This document shows positions 45,001-53,599 of a stretch of 64,000 bases of DNA, piece by piece. Under the pieces are notes generated by a model that saw only the letters and a list, made by a program, of their open reading frames with translations, was not told the origin of the DNA and did not search any database. This DNA is from Liriodendron chinense (lineage: Eukaryota; Streptophyta; Magnoliopsida; Magnoliales; Magnoliaceae), in assembly GCA_003013855.2 (NCBI GenBank), contig ML058440.1, positions 62,001 through 126,000 of the forward strand, in the 5' to 3' direction. A program made the position numbers and the translations under genes. Numbering within the stretch: the first letter of the stretch is position 1; each line of letters opens with the position of its first letter.

Positions 45001-48000
45001 CATGTCCCAACACACCTGTTATAAATTTTTCTTGTCTAATGGGTTTTACTCATAGTTTAAATTTTTTTTAACAAACTAGACTCGACTCGATCCTATTTGA
45101 TCGATAAATCAAAGAAAAAAAAAATTCAATCTGGTCACATCTCGGTCAAGACTCAATCGACTCAGCTCAGAAAGACTAGGAAAAACTCGATGAAACTCAA
45201 CTAGGTGCTTCAAAAAACTCAAAATTACTTAACGTCGAGTTTCTGTGATTTGGAGTGGAAGTGGTACCTACTTGGAAGGATCATAGAACTTCACATAGAT
45301 TTGAAAGTGGTCAAATTATATAATTTCCACTTTGTCTATGATCTTTTTATTTTCATTGAATTCACATCTTATCATCCTCTCTATCTGTGATCGAGATGGG
45401 GACTATCATCAAACAACAAGTTATGCTGAAGTTTCTTCCCAAAACTATGATGTAGTTGGCGTGCAGAAAGCTCGAAGAACAGCTGGGAAATTCAACTTGC
45501 CAATCATTGGAATTCATCACATGGAAGCACATGCTCTTGTTGCTAGGTATTCAACCTGTTGCTCACTCAAATCTGTCTTGTCTGTTGGCAATATGCACAT
45601 AGCATCACATTCCACTCTTCTAGAGGTAACTTGTCTCTTTGGGCACATTTTTAACTACCACAAAGATGGTTTCCAAATGGATTTTGTGTTGTTGTTGTTT
45701 GTTTGTTTACTTCAGAAGTATTTATATTTTGTTGTTGAACCTTTCAATTCATGATTCATGTTGAATCTCATAGAAACTTGAATGCCACAATTTCCTCAGA
45801 GTGGAACTGCACTAAAATTTCATGATTGAAAGTTATATCTTATGTATGGAGGGTGTTGATTGTTGAATGGGAATTGCAGTCATAAGACTAATATGATTTC
45901 TTTCTCTTCCGAATAATTTGAAACCTTGAAATCTTATGATGAACTCCAGTGTTTTAAATTGCTTATACTATGTAGCATGTAGCTTACTCTACGTTGCATG
46001 GCTTAGCCTTAACACTTCGTAGCTCATTAAAACAACTTAACTCACATGTAGCTTATGTTACATGCTAATTTTCATACACTGCATGCTACATAGCCTACGT
46101 TACACACTATGTAACCTGCACTAGTTTTTTTTTTTAAAGGTGAAATATTATTAAGAGAAAGAAGAGCAACAGAGGACTGGCAGGGCCAGCCACAAAAAAA
46201 AAATAAATAAATAAATAAAATTACAACAACAGAGCAGCACACCCACTGCAAATCCAGGAAACCCAAGACCTAGGCGAACCCTAGTCTGCACTAGTTATTT
46301 TTCCCTAAAACAAAAGTAATTAATGTTTTCAATGGTTTGTTACATTTTTCTATTTTTCAATAAAAAATAGTTAATCTTTTCAGCGATTTTAGTAAAATGA
46401 TCAAAGTAATGATATTAAACCAGTTATGTTGCTCTTTCTTTATCTTTATAGTTAATCTTTGCCCTATTTTTTTTCCCTATTATTTTAGGTTATGTTTGGT
46501 TGCACCAAATATTGTGAAATTTCATTATTAGTCAATCTAATTTGGTGCAAAATATCATGAAATTTCATGATATTTGGTGCAACCAAACTTAACCTTAATT
46601 AAAAATATAGAAGTAGCATGTAGCTTATGTTGCACGCTATACAACTTATGCCTCACGCTTTAGAGGAGTGAACACTACACTATATGTTATTCACTATTTA
46701 AAACACTGATGAACTCTTGGAGTTATCTGGTACTTTGTTGGTATTTTAGAAAGAAAATAAAAAGTGTGAGGCTCCTTTTGGGTAGGGGATCTGTAAATTT
46801 GGGATTACGCCTAATCGCGATTTTGGGGGGCCTCATACTCTTCATATCAGTTTTGCATCACTAAAGCAGCGCTTTCTTCCACTAAATCACAAATTTCAAA
46901 GTTTTAGGAAACAAAGTAAACATGCTGGAAGTTGTGATTAAGTGGAAGAGAGTGCCACTTTCGCAATGCAAATCTGGCGTGGAGGGTATGGGGCCTGCCA
47001 AATCAGGTTTAGGCGTAATACTGGTTTTGCTGGATCAAATCTGACATGGATGGTATGGGACCTGCTAAATCAGGATAAGGCTCAATACTGATTTTGTGGT
47101 ATCCATTAGCCAGATCGAGCCTAAGGTGCTCTACAAATTAGTGGAAGGGTTGCACCAAGAAGCTGCACTATAGAAACTTCCATTTATTAAATGGCTTTAT
47201 GTTGCAATGCTGTTGCCCCAAACTTGCATCTGCTGATTACCTAGCTGCTTATCCTTTGTGCGTAGGCTAATTGAGAGAGATCTGCAATTCCCATTCTTGG
47301 CTCTTCTAATTTCAGGTAAAAAATCTTTATTTCACTGTTGTGCTGCCTTTTTTGTTTATTTTTAATTGGTTGACAATGCATCCATAGAATGATACCACTT
47401 TGTGCACAGTAGGAGTATGATGTAGGAAGATACATGTAGTTTAGGGTCTATTTGGATTGTGGGAAAAGAGAAGTTTGGGTGTTTTGTTTAGATGGTGAGT
47501 GGAAAATCTCATATTCTCCTCGCAATTTTCACCGTCATATCTTGTGCATGAGAATTTGACTGTGGAGAAAGCTACTGATTGCTATTTCCAATCTCACTGT
47601 TTCCTTTGCTATCCAAACAACACAAAAGGTCCAAACAATGGAAAGACCTTTAGTTTGTGTTTTTTTTTTATCATTTCTTTTCCCACAATCCAAATGGGCC
47701 CTTAGCCTACTATTTCTTAAGAATATCTTGACTGTCTTTGAGGAATTTTTTTGAATCCTTAGTTGTATTATGTAGCATAAGGGATGCTTACCATGAAAGA
47801 GTTTGGTGGTTGAGAAGGAATTCTAGTTAGCTTATGGAAAGGAAAATTTGACAGTGGAACTTGCTAAGATAGTGAATGTACTATGGAGGAAAATAGAATA
47901 TGTGAATTCAACCATGGTTGTTCATCCATCCGGCTTAAATAAATGGATGCACTGCCTGCAAGAGTTGCATCCCATGAGGGTTTGAATGTCCTTAGGTGCA

Positions 48001-51000
48001 TTTTTCACATAAAAATTGAATTATCAGACATGGGCTGGATGTCTATTTTCATTTATCGAGATAGCAGTTTCCATGTTGACCTCCAATTATGCATGCTGAG
48101 CGTCACAGTGTCCATAGATAACACAAGTTTATAAACAAACATGGAAAGCAAGATGTATTTGTAGTGGCGAAGAAAGATGCAGCTTACCAGCATAACTTGT
48201 GAGCGCCCACCACCAAACACAGACCACTGTTTAGTACATTTGACACACTTTGTCTGAAATGAGTAGGAATATGTTCTAATAGAAATACTGCTGGGCTTCC
48301 TGTAAGTTGTTTGCTTCTGTATAAAATTCTTTTTGTTGGGTTCCACATGTTTTTGGATACTGAAAAGTGGCTTTATGCACTTGTTCCTCTGTTTTTTAGG
48401 AGGACACAATCTCCTTATTCTCGCACATGATCTTGGTCAATACGTACAACTTGGGACTACGATAGACGATGCGATTGGTGAGGCATATGACAAAACAGCA
48501 AGATGGCTTGGCCTTGACATGAGAAAAGGTGGTGGCCCAGCTCTAGAAGAGCTTGCTCGAGAAGGTGATTCACATTCCTATCAAATTCTCGGTGGGTTCT
48601 TCACAGCATCTTTAAGTTGTTGGGTTTCATTATACTGCTAGTAGCTGTGCATGGTGCGACACTTTACCTATTGGTTTAACTTTTCCTACTAACAATTACA
48701 CTATCCTTTCTTGTCATCTTCAGCTTCTATTTGAGCTTGATCTTTTGACATGTATACTGAGTTTTAAAGTGATTTTTTTGGTTCGATAGACCCCAATGCA
48801 ACAACATAAGGATTGCAATTTTTCATATGCTGGTCTGAAGACTCAAGTGAGGCTGGCAATTGAATCTAGAAATATGTAAGTAAATATCTCACATCTCTGT
48901 ACTTTCGTTGGAAGCTGATGAACATGTTTGGTTTTGCTCGCTGGTTCTAATCTTTTCAGTGTATTTTGGTTGGATCATATAAGCAGCTCTGGAAACTTTC
49001 TCTATTTGTATTTTGATTCTATATGTGTATATAATTGGGTTGAGGCTATGATGATGATGATCCGTATACTGTATATCATTGTCAAGGAACTCTTTGTTCT
49101 GCTCTAATCCCAGTTCTGGACCCCACCATTTCAGACTCACTACATTGCTTTTGGCTCATCCTCATCACCTACGCATTGGCCTGGCCGAATCGAAAACTTA
49201 TTTAGAATATAAAATATGATGCGGGATGGTGACCTGTGGGTGGCCACCATCTTCCCACAATCTTAGTCTCAGTACTTCTAGAAGATATAAACTCAATTAT
49301 TTCGAAACCACACAACTAGATCTGCAGATTTAAATCTTACTGCTGAAGCTAGATAGTGTCACACCATCCAATAACAATTAGTATCACCCTGATCAGATAC
49401 AAGTATAAGAGCATAACACTCAAACAGGTTTTGAGGCATCACTCCCCTGAGTAGATCTCTTTATGTATGAAAACTTCATCTTTTTTTTTTTGTTCCTCTA
49501 ATTGTAAAAGAGCCTTTACATGTTTATATACTTTTTTTCTCAAATAGAGTGGAATGGTTTAACAGGATTTGTGGAGTTGACGCCAATTAATTGGGGTAAG
49601 GCTTTGATGATGATCATATACTTCTCAAAAAAAAAAAATAAATAAATAAAAAAATCCCTCAATGTAAAATCCTAAAACCATCCATTACTGATTTTGACCA
49701 TCTCTTAAATAAATGTTAAAGATGACTAAAATATCCCTGAATCCCTTAAAAACCATATATGCTTTCAGTGAACTGGCCATAACTGATACGAGAATGTGGG
49801 GCCCACAGGTTGATCAAACCATTATCAGTGCCCATAAAACTGTCCAGGGAGAATGTGGGGCCCAGACCTTTGATCAGGACAGATTGTGGAGCCTACTCCT
49901 GTATTGCATCCAAATGCTCAAATCAAATGTTTTAATTTAAGAATTTGTAAAGAGACAGTAAAGTTCTTAAAATAATGATACTATGGGAGAAATAGTTCTG
50001 CAAATCCTGTCAAATTTTCCATGATGCACCATGTAGAATGTCTGTACCATTGTTTACTTCTCAATCTTACCCAATAAATTTGTTTATTAATTTGTAATTT
50101 CTTGTATCTGCCTAGACATCAAGTTGTGGTCTGATTGGGTAACTTGCTAGTGCTGGCTGATGGAATTCTATAAATGTTTGGTCTTTGGCAGTGAAACCCA
50201 TTGGCTGCCTCTTTCACCTTCCAAAAGGTCTCTTGCATCTCAAGTCTTTCTTCCTTTATTGACATGTGGATAGGTCATATGCAGAAATACAGAGAATCTC
50301 ATCTCTTCTGCAGATTTTCAGGACAGAAGTTCACGAGCGGATATTGCTGCCTCTTTCCAGGTTATACATTAAAATTAAATTTCAGCTAAGATAGACATTG
50401 TCCTTTTCTGGATATAATTCATTGATCTCAAAAACTTTTAGATCATTTATAAGAATAAAGCTTTTAGACAATTTCTAAGAATACAAGGTGCTTCTTGCTC
50501 CCTGTGGAATGGCATTGTGCAGCGAGTTGCAGTATTACATCTAGAGGAAAGGTGTCAGCGAGCAATTGAATGGGCGTTGAAGATGGAACCCTCCATTAAA
50601 TGTTTGGTGATCTACATTGCAAAATTGAGCTTCTGCTCTTTTGAAAAAAAAAAACTATTATTTCACATTTATTGACATGACTAAATATAGTCTCTTTATA
50701 TTGTATCCTATTCTTTTGCAGGTGGTTTCAGGAGGCGTTGCATCAAATCAGTATGTCAGGACTCGTCTTGATCATGTAGTGAAGAAGAATGGCCTGCAAC
50801 TCGTTTGCCCTCCTCCAAACCTTTGTACCGACAATGGTAGATGATGTGTCTCTTCTTTCTTGCACAATATTGTTACAATGCAATGTTGTAAAATTAATCA
50901 GAAAGTTGAGCTAATTCCTAATTGTAGTCGATGCAAGAAATTTCTTAAAAATTCTGATTCCATGTAAGAAAATGTCCTTACCCATCAACTTCATAGGTTT

Positions 51001-53599
51001 AAAGGTACCCACTGATAACATAGTAAGGATCAAGAGAGACAAGATACAGAAGTCAAACCCAAATGAAAGTTGATGTTTTTGCATCTATTTATACTTGAAG
51101 AGGATCATGCAGTTGGATTCATCCGTGTTAGCTCTTCCTGGAGACTGGGAAGAAAGTCCATTTAATGTAATTGATGCAGGATGCTCCAGTCCAGGATTTG
51201 CGAGCATTTTCTGCCACAGCCCTCTGATTATCATAGAACTTTTCTTCTTCTGAAAAATAGCTGATTGCATTAAAGAGGTAACATGCAAATTGGCTTTTAA
51301 ATGAAGAAAGAAAAGAAATGAAGAAGAAGCATTAACTCACTACTATGGTCTTCCATCTTCACTTTTATTTCCAAATCCTCACAACGAAAATGCTCGTGGG
51401 CTCCCAATTGGTTACAGAGAGAACAAAGCATGTTTAGGATAATAAAATGTCGAGGTTATTGGCAAAGTTAAACTAATCGTAAGCTCAATGACTTACAGTT
51501 CAAGGAACCAAAATCATAACAGTTAAAGCCTTAGACTCAACCCCAAAGAAATTCTGTTAAAGTTTTTTTTTTCTACATGTTTAGACTTGAGGTGGGCAAA
51601 AGAGAGGCATATGTGGGTTTTTCTTCCTCATCCCTGTTTCAATCTCATATGTGGGCTTGTCTTCCTCATACCTTTTTCAGTTTCATTTTTGCACGATGAT
51701 CTTTCTCACACCTTCTCATTGTGCCAAACTTTAACTTTCATCTATATTGAATGTGCTGAAGCTTATTGCCTTGAAATTTAAAAAAAAAAGTGTTACAACT
51801 TATTGAAAAAAAAATAAAAATCAATGTGCGTGTAATCCATCATTGGACACTAGATTTATTTGCACCTTGCTGTTCTTTCATCAAAACTTGGATTTTTTCT
51901 GTTCTTTCCAATGGACATTCTTGAATTGAGTGCAAGTGTTCCACAATCCTCAACACCGAAGGAGATCTTATTCATAGTTTCTCCATGGAGGTTTCACAAA
52001 TGATTATGGGTAGCTTGTTGAGGATTTTTCTTTTAAAGATTTTAGCATTCTTTCCCCCTCCGAAGCCTGGAGTTACTATTATATTCTGGCATGTAACGAT
52101 TCTTGAACTACTAGATGGTTCTTGTTTCTGGCTGTAGGCTTGAAAAATCTATTTTTTTAACTTTTCAATGCCATATGAGCTGTCAAGTGAGGCCAGTATC
52201 TTGATTGTCTTCTTAATAGGTGTAATGGTTGCTTGGACTGGGATTGAGCACTTCCGTTTGGGAAGATTTGATCCTCCGCCGCCTGCTAATGAACCAGAAG
52301 ATTTCATGGTTTGTATTGGCAACCTTGACATATTATGACAATGCTTGCTTCTGTGCCAGTAGTTTGTGCTTTACATCCATTAAATGTTTGTAGACCTTGC
52401 TAAATTTGCTTCTTTTTTCTTTTTTGAAATTAGAGATCAATTATTTCTATCAAATAAATGAAAGAGTTAGAAATCTATCTATAAAAAGAAAGGGTTTGAA
52501 ATGACTTGCATCCTGCTACAGAAAAGGAATAGGTCAGAGGCGCATGTGTGATCCAATTGGGACTTAAAACTAGCTGACTATTGACCATGGACCTTTTAAT
52601 GTTTCCATAGAAAACTGCACTCTTAACCAAATGACGGAGCTACTTCTATCTATAAAAAGAAAGGGTTTGAAATGACTTAATCCTGCTACAGAAAAGGAAT
52701 GGGTCAGAGGCACATGTGTGATCCAGTTGGGACTTAAAGCTTGCTGACTATTGACCATGGACCTTTTAACATCTGCACTCTTAACCAAATGACAGAGCTA
52801 CTGTTGGAATTTGCAGTTTTCCATTTCCTTAGAATCCATGTTGGTTTTTCGTCTCCATGTTTTGGTTCCTCTATCCAAAGACCCCCTAGAAAGAAACAAA
52901 TTTTTGTAATAGGTGACTGCTCCCACATAACTGAACTCAATTCCGATACACGAAACAAGTACATGTAATGACAAAAACTCAACCACTTAAAGCTTAGTGT
53001 ATTTAGTGAAATACTTTCTTCTGGATAGGCACATCATCATCATCATCATGATGTAAGCCTTATCCCAACTAATTGGAGTCAGCTACATGAATCCTTTTCT
53101 GCCATTCCACACTATCAAGGGCCATAACTTCAGTTAGACCATAGGCCTTCAGGTCTTTACTACCTCCAGCCATGTCCTTTTGGGCCTTCCCCTTGCCCTT
53201 TTAGAGCCTTCAACTTGTATGAACTCACTCCTAACCGGTGCATACTTAAAAAATTCTAAATGCCAGTTAAAAAGATTTCCATTTCCAAACAAAGGAACAT
53301 GATAGATGATGACAATTGGACCGTATATTTCCAACTGTTTATTTATTACCTTCTTGTGCAGGTTACTTTTTAATGATCTATCATATTCGTTTTCTCAGTT
53401 ATTTGAATTCTTTAATGATATTCCCATGAGTTCCATATTGTTTATGTATTGCACCTTGGAGCAGTTTGATTTGAGACCGAGGTGGCCATTGGGGGAGGAA
53501 TACGCTGAAGGAAGAAGCCAAGCCCGTTCACTAAGAAGAGCCCGTATGCATCCATCTCTGACTTCCATCATTCAAGCTTCTTCTCAACAGTGTTTATAG
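35713..53599 (+). CDS. GCP1: Organellar tRNA N6-adenosine threonylcarbamoyltransferase (Kae1/TsaD/Qri7 family), 13 exons, frame broken in exon 7
   Basis: The family transfers the threonylcarbamoyl group from threonylcarbamoyl-AMP to A37 of ANN-decoding tRNAs (t6A); the Qri7/OSGEPL1/GCP1 branch acts in mitochondria. Exons read from homology and GT-AG sites: 35713-36015, 36114-36158, 44189-44263, 44373-44469, 45456-45546, 47266-47315, 48400-48591, 48790-48875, 50285-50360, 50523-50606, 50722-50836, 52220-52308, 53465-53599. They total 1438 nt, one more than a multiple of three; without the extra base the product is 478 aa, close to my recollection of about 480 for the Arabidopsis protein. Visible motifs: GIETSCDD at 89-96 (ASKHA nucleotide fold), HHMEAH at 194-199 (metal-binding HxxxH), ISGGHNLL near 219-226, SGGVASN at 369-375 (phosphate loop), CTDNG at 401-405 (metal-binding Asp). 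Residues 1-80 are Ser/Arg/Pro/Ala-rich with few acids, as in a transit peptide. Start ATG has A at -3 and G at +4. Exon 7 carries a +1 frameshift. Confidence 0.93.
36114..36158 (+). CDS. GCP1: GCP1 exon 2
   Basis: Fifteen codons, VRGNGEILSQVVSSQ, highly conserved in the family. Acceptor TTTTTCAG, donor GTAATT, phase 0 at both ends. Intron 1 is only 98 bp; the following intron 2 is about 8 kb. Confidence 0.93.
36218..36300. repeat. CA-rich microsatellite
   Basis: CACACACACTCACACTCACA-type tract at 36221-36250, with a second short CACACA run near 36290-36296. It lies where the minus-strand copia integrase reading ends, so it may mark a rearranged end of that element. Confidence 0.7.
36300..38224 (-). 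mobile_element. Truncated Ty1/copia retrotransposon, minus strand
   Basis: Read from right to left: a primer-binding site complementary to initiator tRNA-Met (TGGTACCAGAGC on the minus strand, 38209-38220, one mismatch to TGGTATCAGAGC); gag UBN2-like domain (about 37890-37600, TTKVWNCLENAYSGDSMAQE); CCHC zinc knuckle (CQICGVRGHTALACWHH, about 37290-37240); protease region with ASSHMTGNAGNLKLHDNL (37140-37070); pre-integrase and integrase core (VVFVDDFSHFTWIYPLK, then GGEFSSTNFMNHL, 36818-36310). Frameshifts and stops split it. Reverse transcriptase, RNase H and the 3' LTR are missing. The order of domains is copia, not gypsy. Confidence 0.85.
38225..38600 (-). mobile_element. Probable 5' LTR remnant of the copia element
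   Basis: Lies just beyond the primer-binding site, where the 5' LTR is expected. It is A/T-rich with purine runs (AAAGAGAGAAAAAAAAAG). I could not fix TG..CA ends because the partner LTR is absent. Confidence 0.4.
39219..39304 (+). repeat. 43-bp tandem duplication inside the LINE
   Basis: GATGTGGTGATTTTAGAAAA and following bases occur at 39219 and again at 39262, nearly identical. 43 is not a multiple of three, so it shifts the LINE frame. Confidence 0.85.
40490..40542. repeat. TTC/T-rich tract in LINE
   Basis: A run of TTCTTC units passing into poly-T. It gives a spurious run of Phe in one frame and breaks the LINE reading frame. Confidence 0.85.
41990..42560. mobile_element. Possible LTR remnant
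   Basis: A/T-rich stretch containing AATCCAGCGGAAATAAA and a GA-rich run at 42340-42480, as often seen in antisense copia LTRs. No second copy or coding domain lies next to it, so the call is weak. Confidence 0.25.
43569..43602. repeat. (TG)n microsatellite with poly-T
   Basis: About twelve TG units followed by ten Ts. Confidence 0.9.
43715..43775 (+). mobile_element. RTE-type LINE tail fragment
   Basis: ACCCCAAATAGCTGGGACAA then GGGTATGATGATTG resembles the RTE 3' end ACCCCAATTAGTTGGGA..AGGC(TGATGA)n seen in antisense at 53035-53320. An imperfect duplicate of its upstream part (GACTATTTTATAT, TGACCC) is at 43622-43645. Confidence 0.45.
44189..44263 (+). CDS. GCP1: GCP1 exon 3
   Basis: Twenty-five codons, ADLLSRYGGVAPKMAEEAHS and onward to VIDQ. 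GGVAPKMAEEAH matches the conserved GGVxPxxAxxxH block of Kae1/TsaD proteins. Acceptor TTATCAAG, donor GTTTGA, phase 0 both ends. Too short for a simple ORF scan; recognised by homology. Confidence 0.92.
44373..44469 (+). CDS. GCP1: GCP1 exon 4
   Basis: Encodes VVQQALDNANLTERDLSAVA then VTIGPGLSLCLR plus the first base of the next Val codon. TIGPGLSLCLRVG is a family hallmark. Acceptor TTTCCAG, donor GTAATC, ends in phase 1. Confidence 0.92.
44470..45455. other. GCP1 intron 4
   Basis: 986 bp. Contains a (TTTG)n plus GTGTGCGCACGCACG simple repeat at 44811-44852 and an ACTCGACTCG-rich stretch at 45070-45190 resembling the subterminal part of the hAT-like element at 2290-3338. Confidence 0.7.
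44811..44852. repeat. (TTTG)n and alternating purine-pyrimidine tract
   Basis: About six TTTG units followed by GTGTGTGCGCACGCACGCAC, a short potential Z-DNA stretch. Confidence 0.85.
45456..45546 (+). CDS. GCP1: GCP1 exon 5: metal-binding HxxxH motif
   Basis: Encodes VGVQKARRTAGKFNLPIIGI followed by HHMEAHALVAR (last Arg codon split). H195 and H199 fit the two metal-binding histidines of the family. Acceptor ATGTAG, donor AG|GTATTC, phase 2 at the end. Confidence 0.92.
46125..46285 (-). mobile_element. 5'-truncated LINE tail with 9-bp target duplication
   Basis: Flanked by CTGCACTAG at 46116-46124 and 46286-46294. The insert begins with poly-T (poly-A on the minus strand) next to AAAGGTGAAATATTATTAAG, the usual antisense L1 3' end. 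An AAATAAATAAAT tract is internal. About 160 bp, nested in the hAT-like element. Confidence 0.82.
46488..46594. mobile_element. Tourist-like MITE (PIF/Harbinger type)
   Basis: 107 bp with long inverted ends: GGTTATGTTTGGTTGCACCA on the left matches the reverse complement of the right with one mismatch. Flanked by TTA on both sides (46485-46487, 46595-46597), the usual PIF/Harbinger target. Nested in the hAT-like element of intron 5. Confidence 0.82.
46970..47105. repeat. Tandem duplication, about 68-bp unit
   Basis: AAATCTGGCGTGGAGGGTAT ... TTTTGC is repeated as AAATCTGACATGGATGGTAT ... TTTTGT. The unit ends in GG-rich words; it lies in intron 5 between the hAT-like element and exon 6. Confidence 0.65.
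47266..47315 (+). CDS. GCP1: GCP1 exon 6 (50 bp)
   Basis: Very short exon reading (R)LIERDLQFPFLALLIS(G). It completes the Arg begun in exon 5 and ends one base into the Gly codon completed by exon 7. Acceptor GCGTAG, donor GTAAAA. It sits between two transposon-bearing introns and is easily missed. Confidence 0.88.
47444..47701. mobile_element. hAT-like MITE in GCP1 intron 6
   Basis: 258 bp. Left end GGGTCTATTTGGATTGTGGG pairs with the right end CCCACAATCCAAATGGGCCC with two mismatches; the pairing runs on into AAAAGA/TCTTTT. Flanking 8-mers GTAGTTTA and TTAGCCTA agree at 5 of 8 positions, two of the differences being transitions. The short open frames inside are repeat sequence. Confidence 0.75.
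48400..48591 (+). CDS. GCP1: GCP1 exon 7, contains +1 frameshift
   Basis: Reads GGHNLLILAHDLGQYVQLGT then TIDDAIGEAYDKTARWLGLD and onward to EELAREGDSHS, all family-conserved. The next expected block (S-I/V-K-F-x-T-P-M) is present but one base out of frame: AAATTCTCG before the donor GTGGGT gives K-F-S only in the +1 frame, and exon 8 begins in phase 0 with T-P-M. The extra base lies in CATTCCTATC at about 48573-48582. No GT donor or AG acceptor nearby restores the frame. Read as written, translation passes into exon 8 and stops at TAA after about ten more residues. Confidence 0.85.
48790..48875 (+). CDS. GCP1: GCP1 exon 8
   Basis: Encodes TPMQQHKDCNFSYAGLKTQV then RLAIESRN, ending two bases into the next codon. 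DCNFSYAGLKTQVRLAIE is diagnostic of plant GCP1. Acceptor TTCGATAG, donor GTAAGT. Confidence 0.9.
48876..50284. other. GCP1 intron 8
   Basis: 1.4 kb. Holds RTE-type LINE tails at 49030-49065 and 49545-49615. 49780-49870 has GAATGTGGGGCCCA twice, short scraps of foldback repeat. The rest shows nothing I can name. Confidence 0.65.
49545..49615 (+). mobile_element. RTE-type LINE tail
   Basis: GAGTGGAATGG, then GTGGAGTTGACGCCAATTAA, TTGGGGTAAGGCTTTGATGA and TGATC match the plant RTE 3' end (GTGGAATGG ... GCCGACCCCAATTAGTTGGG ... AAGGCTTTGATGATG). Only the last about 70 bp remain. Confidence 0.7.
50285..50360 (+). CDS. GCP1: GCP1 exon 9
   Basis: Encodes (I)NTENLISSADFQDRSSRADI then AASFQ. The RADIAASFQ block is highly conserved; the front half is a variable loop. 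Acceptor ATGCAG, donor GTTATA, ends in phase 0. Confidence 0.87.
50523..50606 (+). CDS. GCP1: GCP1 exon 10
   Basis: Twenty-eight codons: RVAVLHLEERCQRAIEWALK then MEPSIKCL. Acceptor TGTGCAG, donor GTGATC, phase 0 both ends. Confidence 0.91.
50722..50836 (+). CDS. GCP1: GCP1 exon 11: phosphate loop and metal-binding Asp
   Basis: Encodes VVSGGVASNQYVRTRLDHVV then KKNGLQLVCPPPNLCTDN(G). SGGVASN is the second nucleotide-binding loop and the Asp of CTDNG (residue 403) is the conserved metal ligand. Acceptor TTTTGCAG, donor GTAGAT, ends in phase 1. Confidence 0.93.
50837..52219. other. GCP1 intron 11
   Basis: 1.38 kb, A/T-rich. 51580-51720 has CTTCCTCAT and TTCTCACACC repeats in a pyrimidine-rich run. 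No mobile element I can name. Confidence 0.6.
52220..52308 (+). CDS. GCP1: GCP1 exon 12
   Basis: Encodes (G)VMVAWTGIEHFRLGRFDPPP then PANEPEDFM. GVMVAWTG-EH is conserved next to the metal-binding Asp. Acceptor TTAATAG, donor GTTTGT, phase 0. Confidence 0.92.
52475..52805. repeat. Tandem duplication, 171-bp unit, in GCP1 intron 12
   Basis: CTATCTATAAAAAGAAAGGG starts at 52475 and again at 52646. The two copies are nearly the same through to ATGACGGAGCTACT / ATGACAGAGCTACT, apart from an indel of about 14 bp around AATGTTTCCATAGAAAA. The high similarity suggests a recent event. Confidence 0.85.
53033..53320 (-). mobile_element. RTE-type LINE 3' end, minus strand, in GCP1 intron 12
   Basis: Begins with (CAT)n, the antisense (ATG)n tail, then TCCCAACTAATTGGAGTCAG, CCATTCCACACTATCAAGG, and a coding remnant that reads on the minus strand FIQVEGSKRARGRPKRTWLE. 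The RGRP-x-x-TWLE block is the C-terminal end of plant RTE reverse transcriptases. Truncated upstream. Confidence 0.82.
53465..53599 (+). CDS. GCP1: GCP1 exon 13 and stop codon
   Basis: Encodes FDLRPRWPLGEEYAEGRSQA then RSLRRARMHPSLTSIIQASS and QQCL, stop TAG at 53597-53599. DLRPRWPLGEEYA and HPSLTS match the plant GCP1 C-terminus. No clear AATAAA follows within 400 bp. Confidence 0.92.
   Translation, partial: FDLRPRWPLGEEYAEGRSQARSLRRARMHPSLTSIIQASSQQCL

Larger units (their letters stand above)
45947..46708. mobile_element. hAT-like non-autonomous transposon with perfect 8-bp target duplication
   Basis: Terminal inverted repeats CAGTGTTTTAAAT (45947) and ATTTAAAACACTG (ending 46708). The flanks are identical: ATGAACTC at 45939-45946 and 46709-46716. 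An 8-bp duplication is typical of hAT. The interior is built of diverged GTAGC/ATGTAGCTTA repeats and is split by a LINE tail (46125-46285) and a Tourist-like MITE (46488-46594). No transposase is present. Lies in intron 5 of GCP1. Confidence 0.82.

Noticed and set aside
48592..48640. Alternative donor downstream of exon 7 (AAGTTG near 48614) to rescue the frame
   Set aside because: It would add residues GGFFTASL with no family counterpart and leaves phase 1, not the phase 0 that exon 8 needs.
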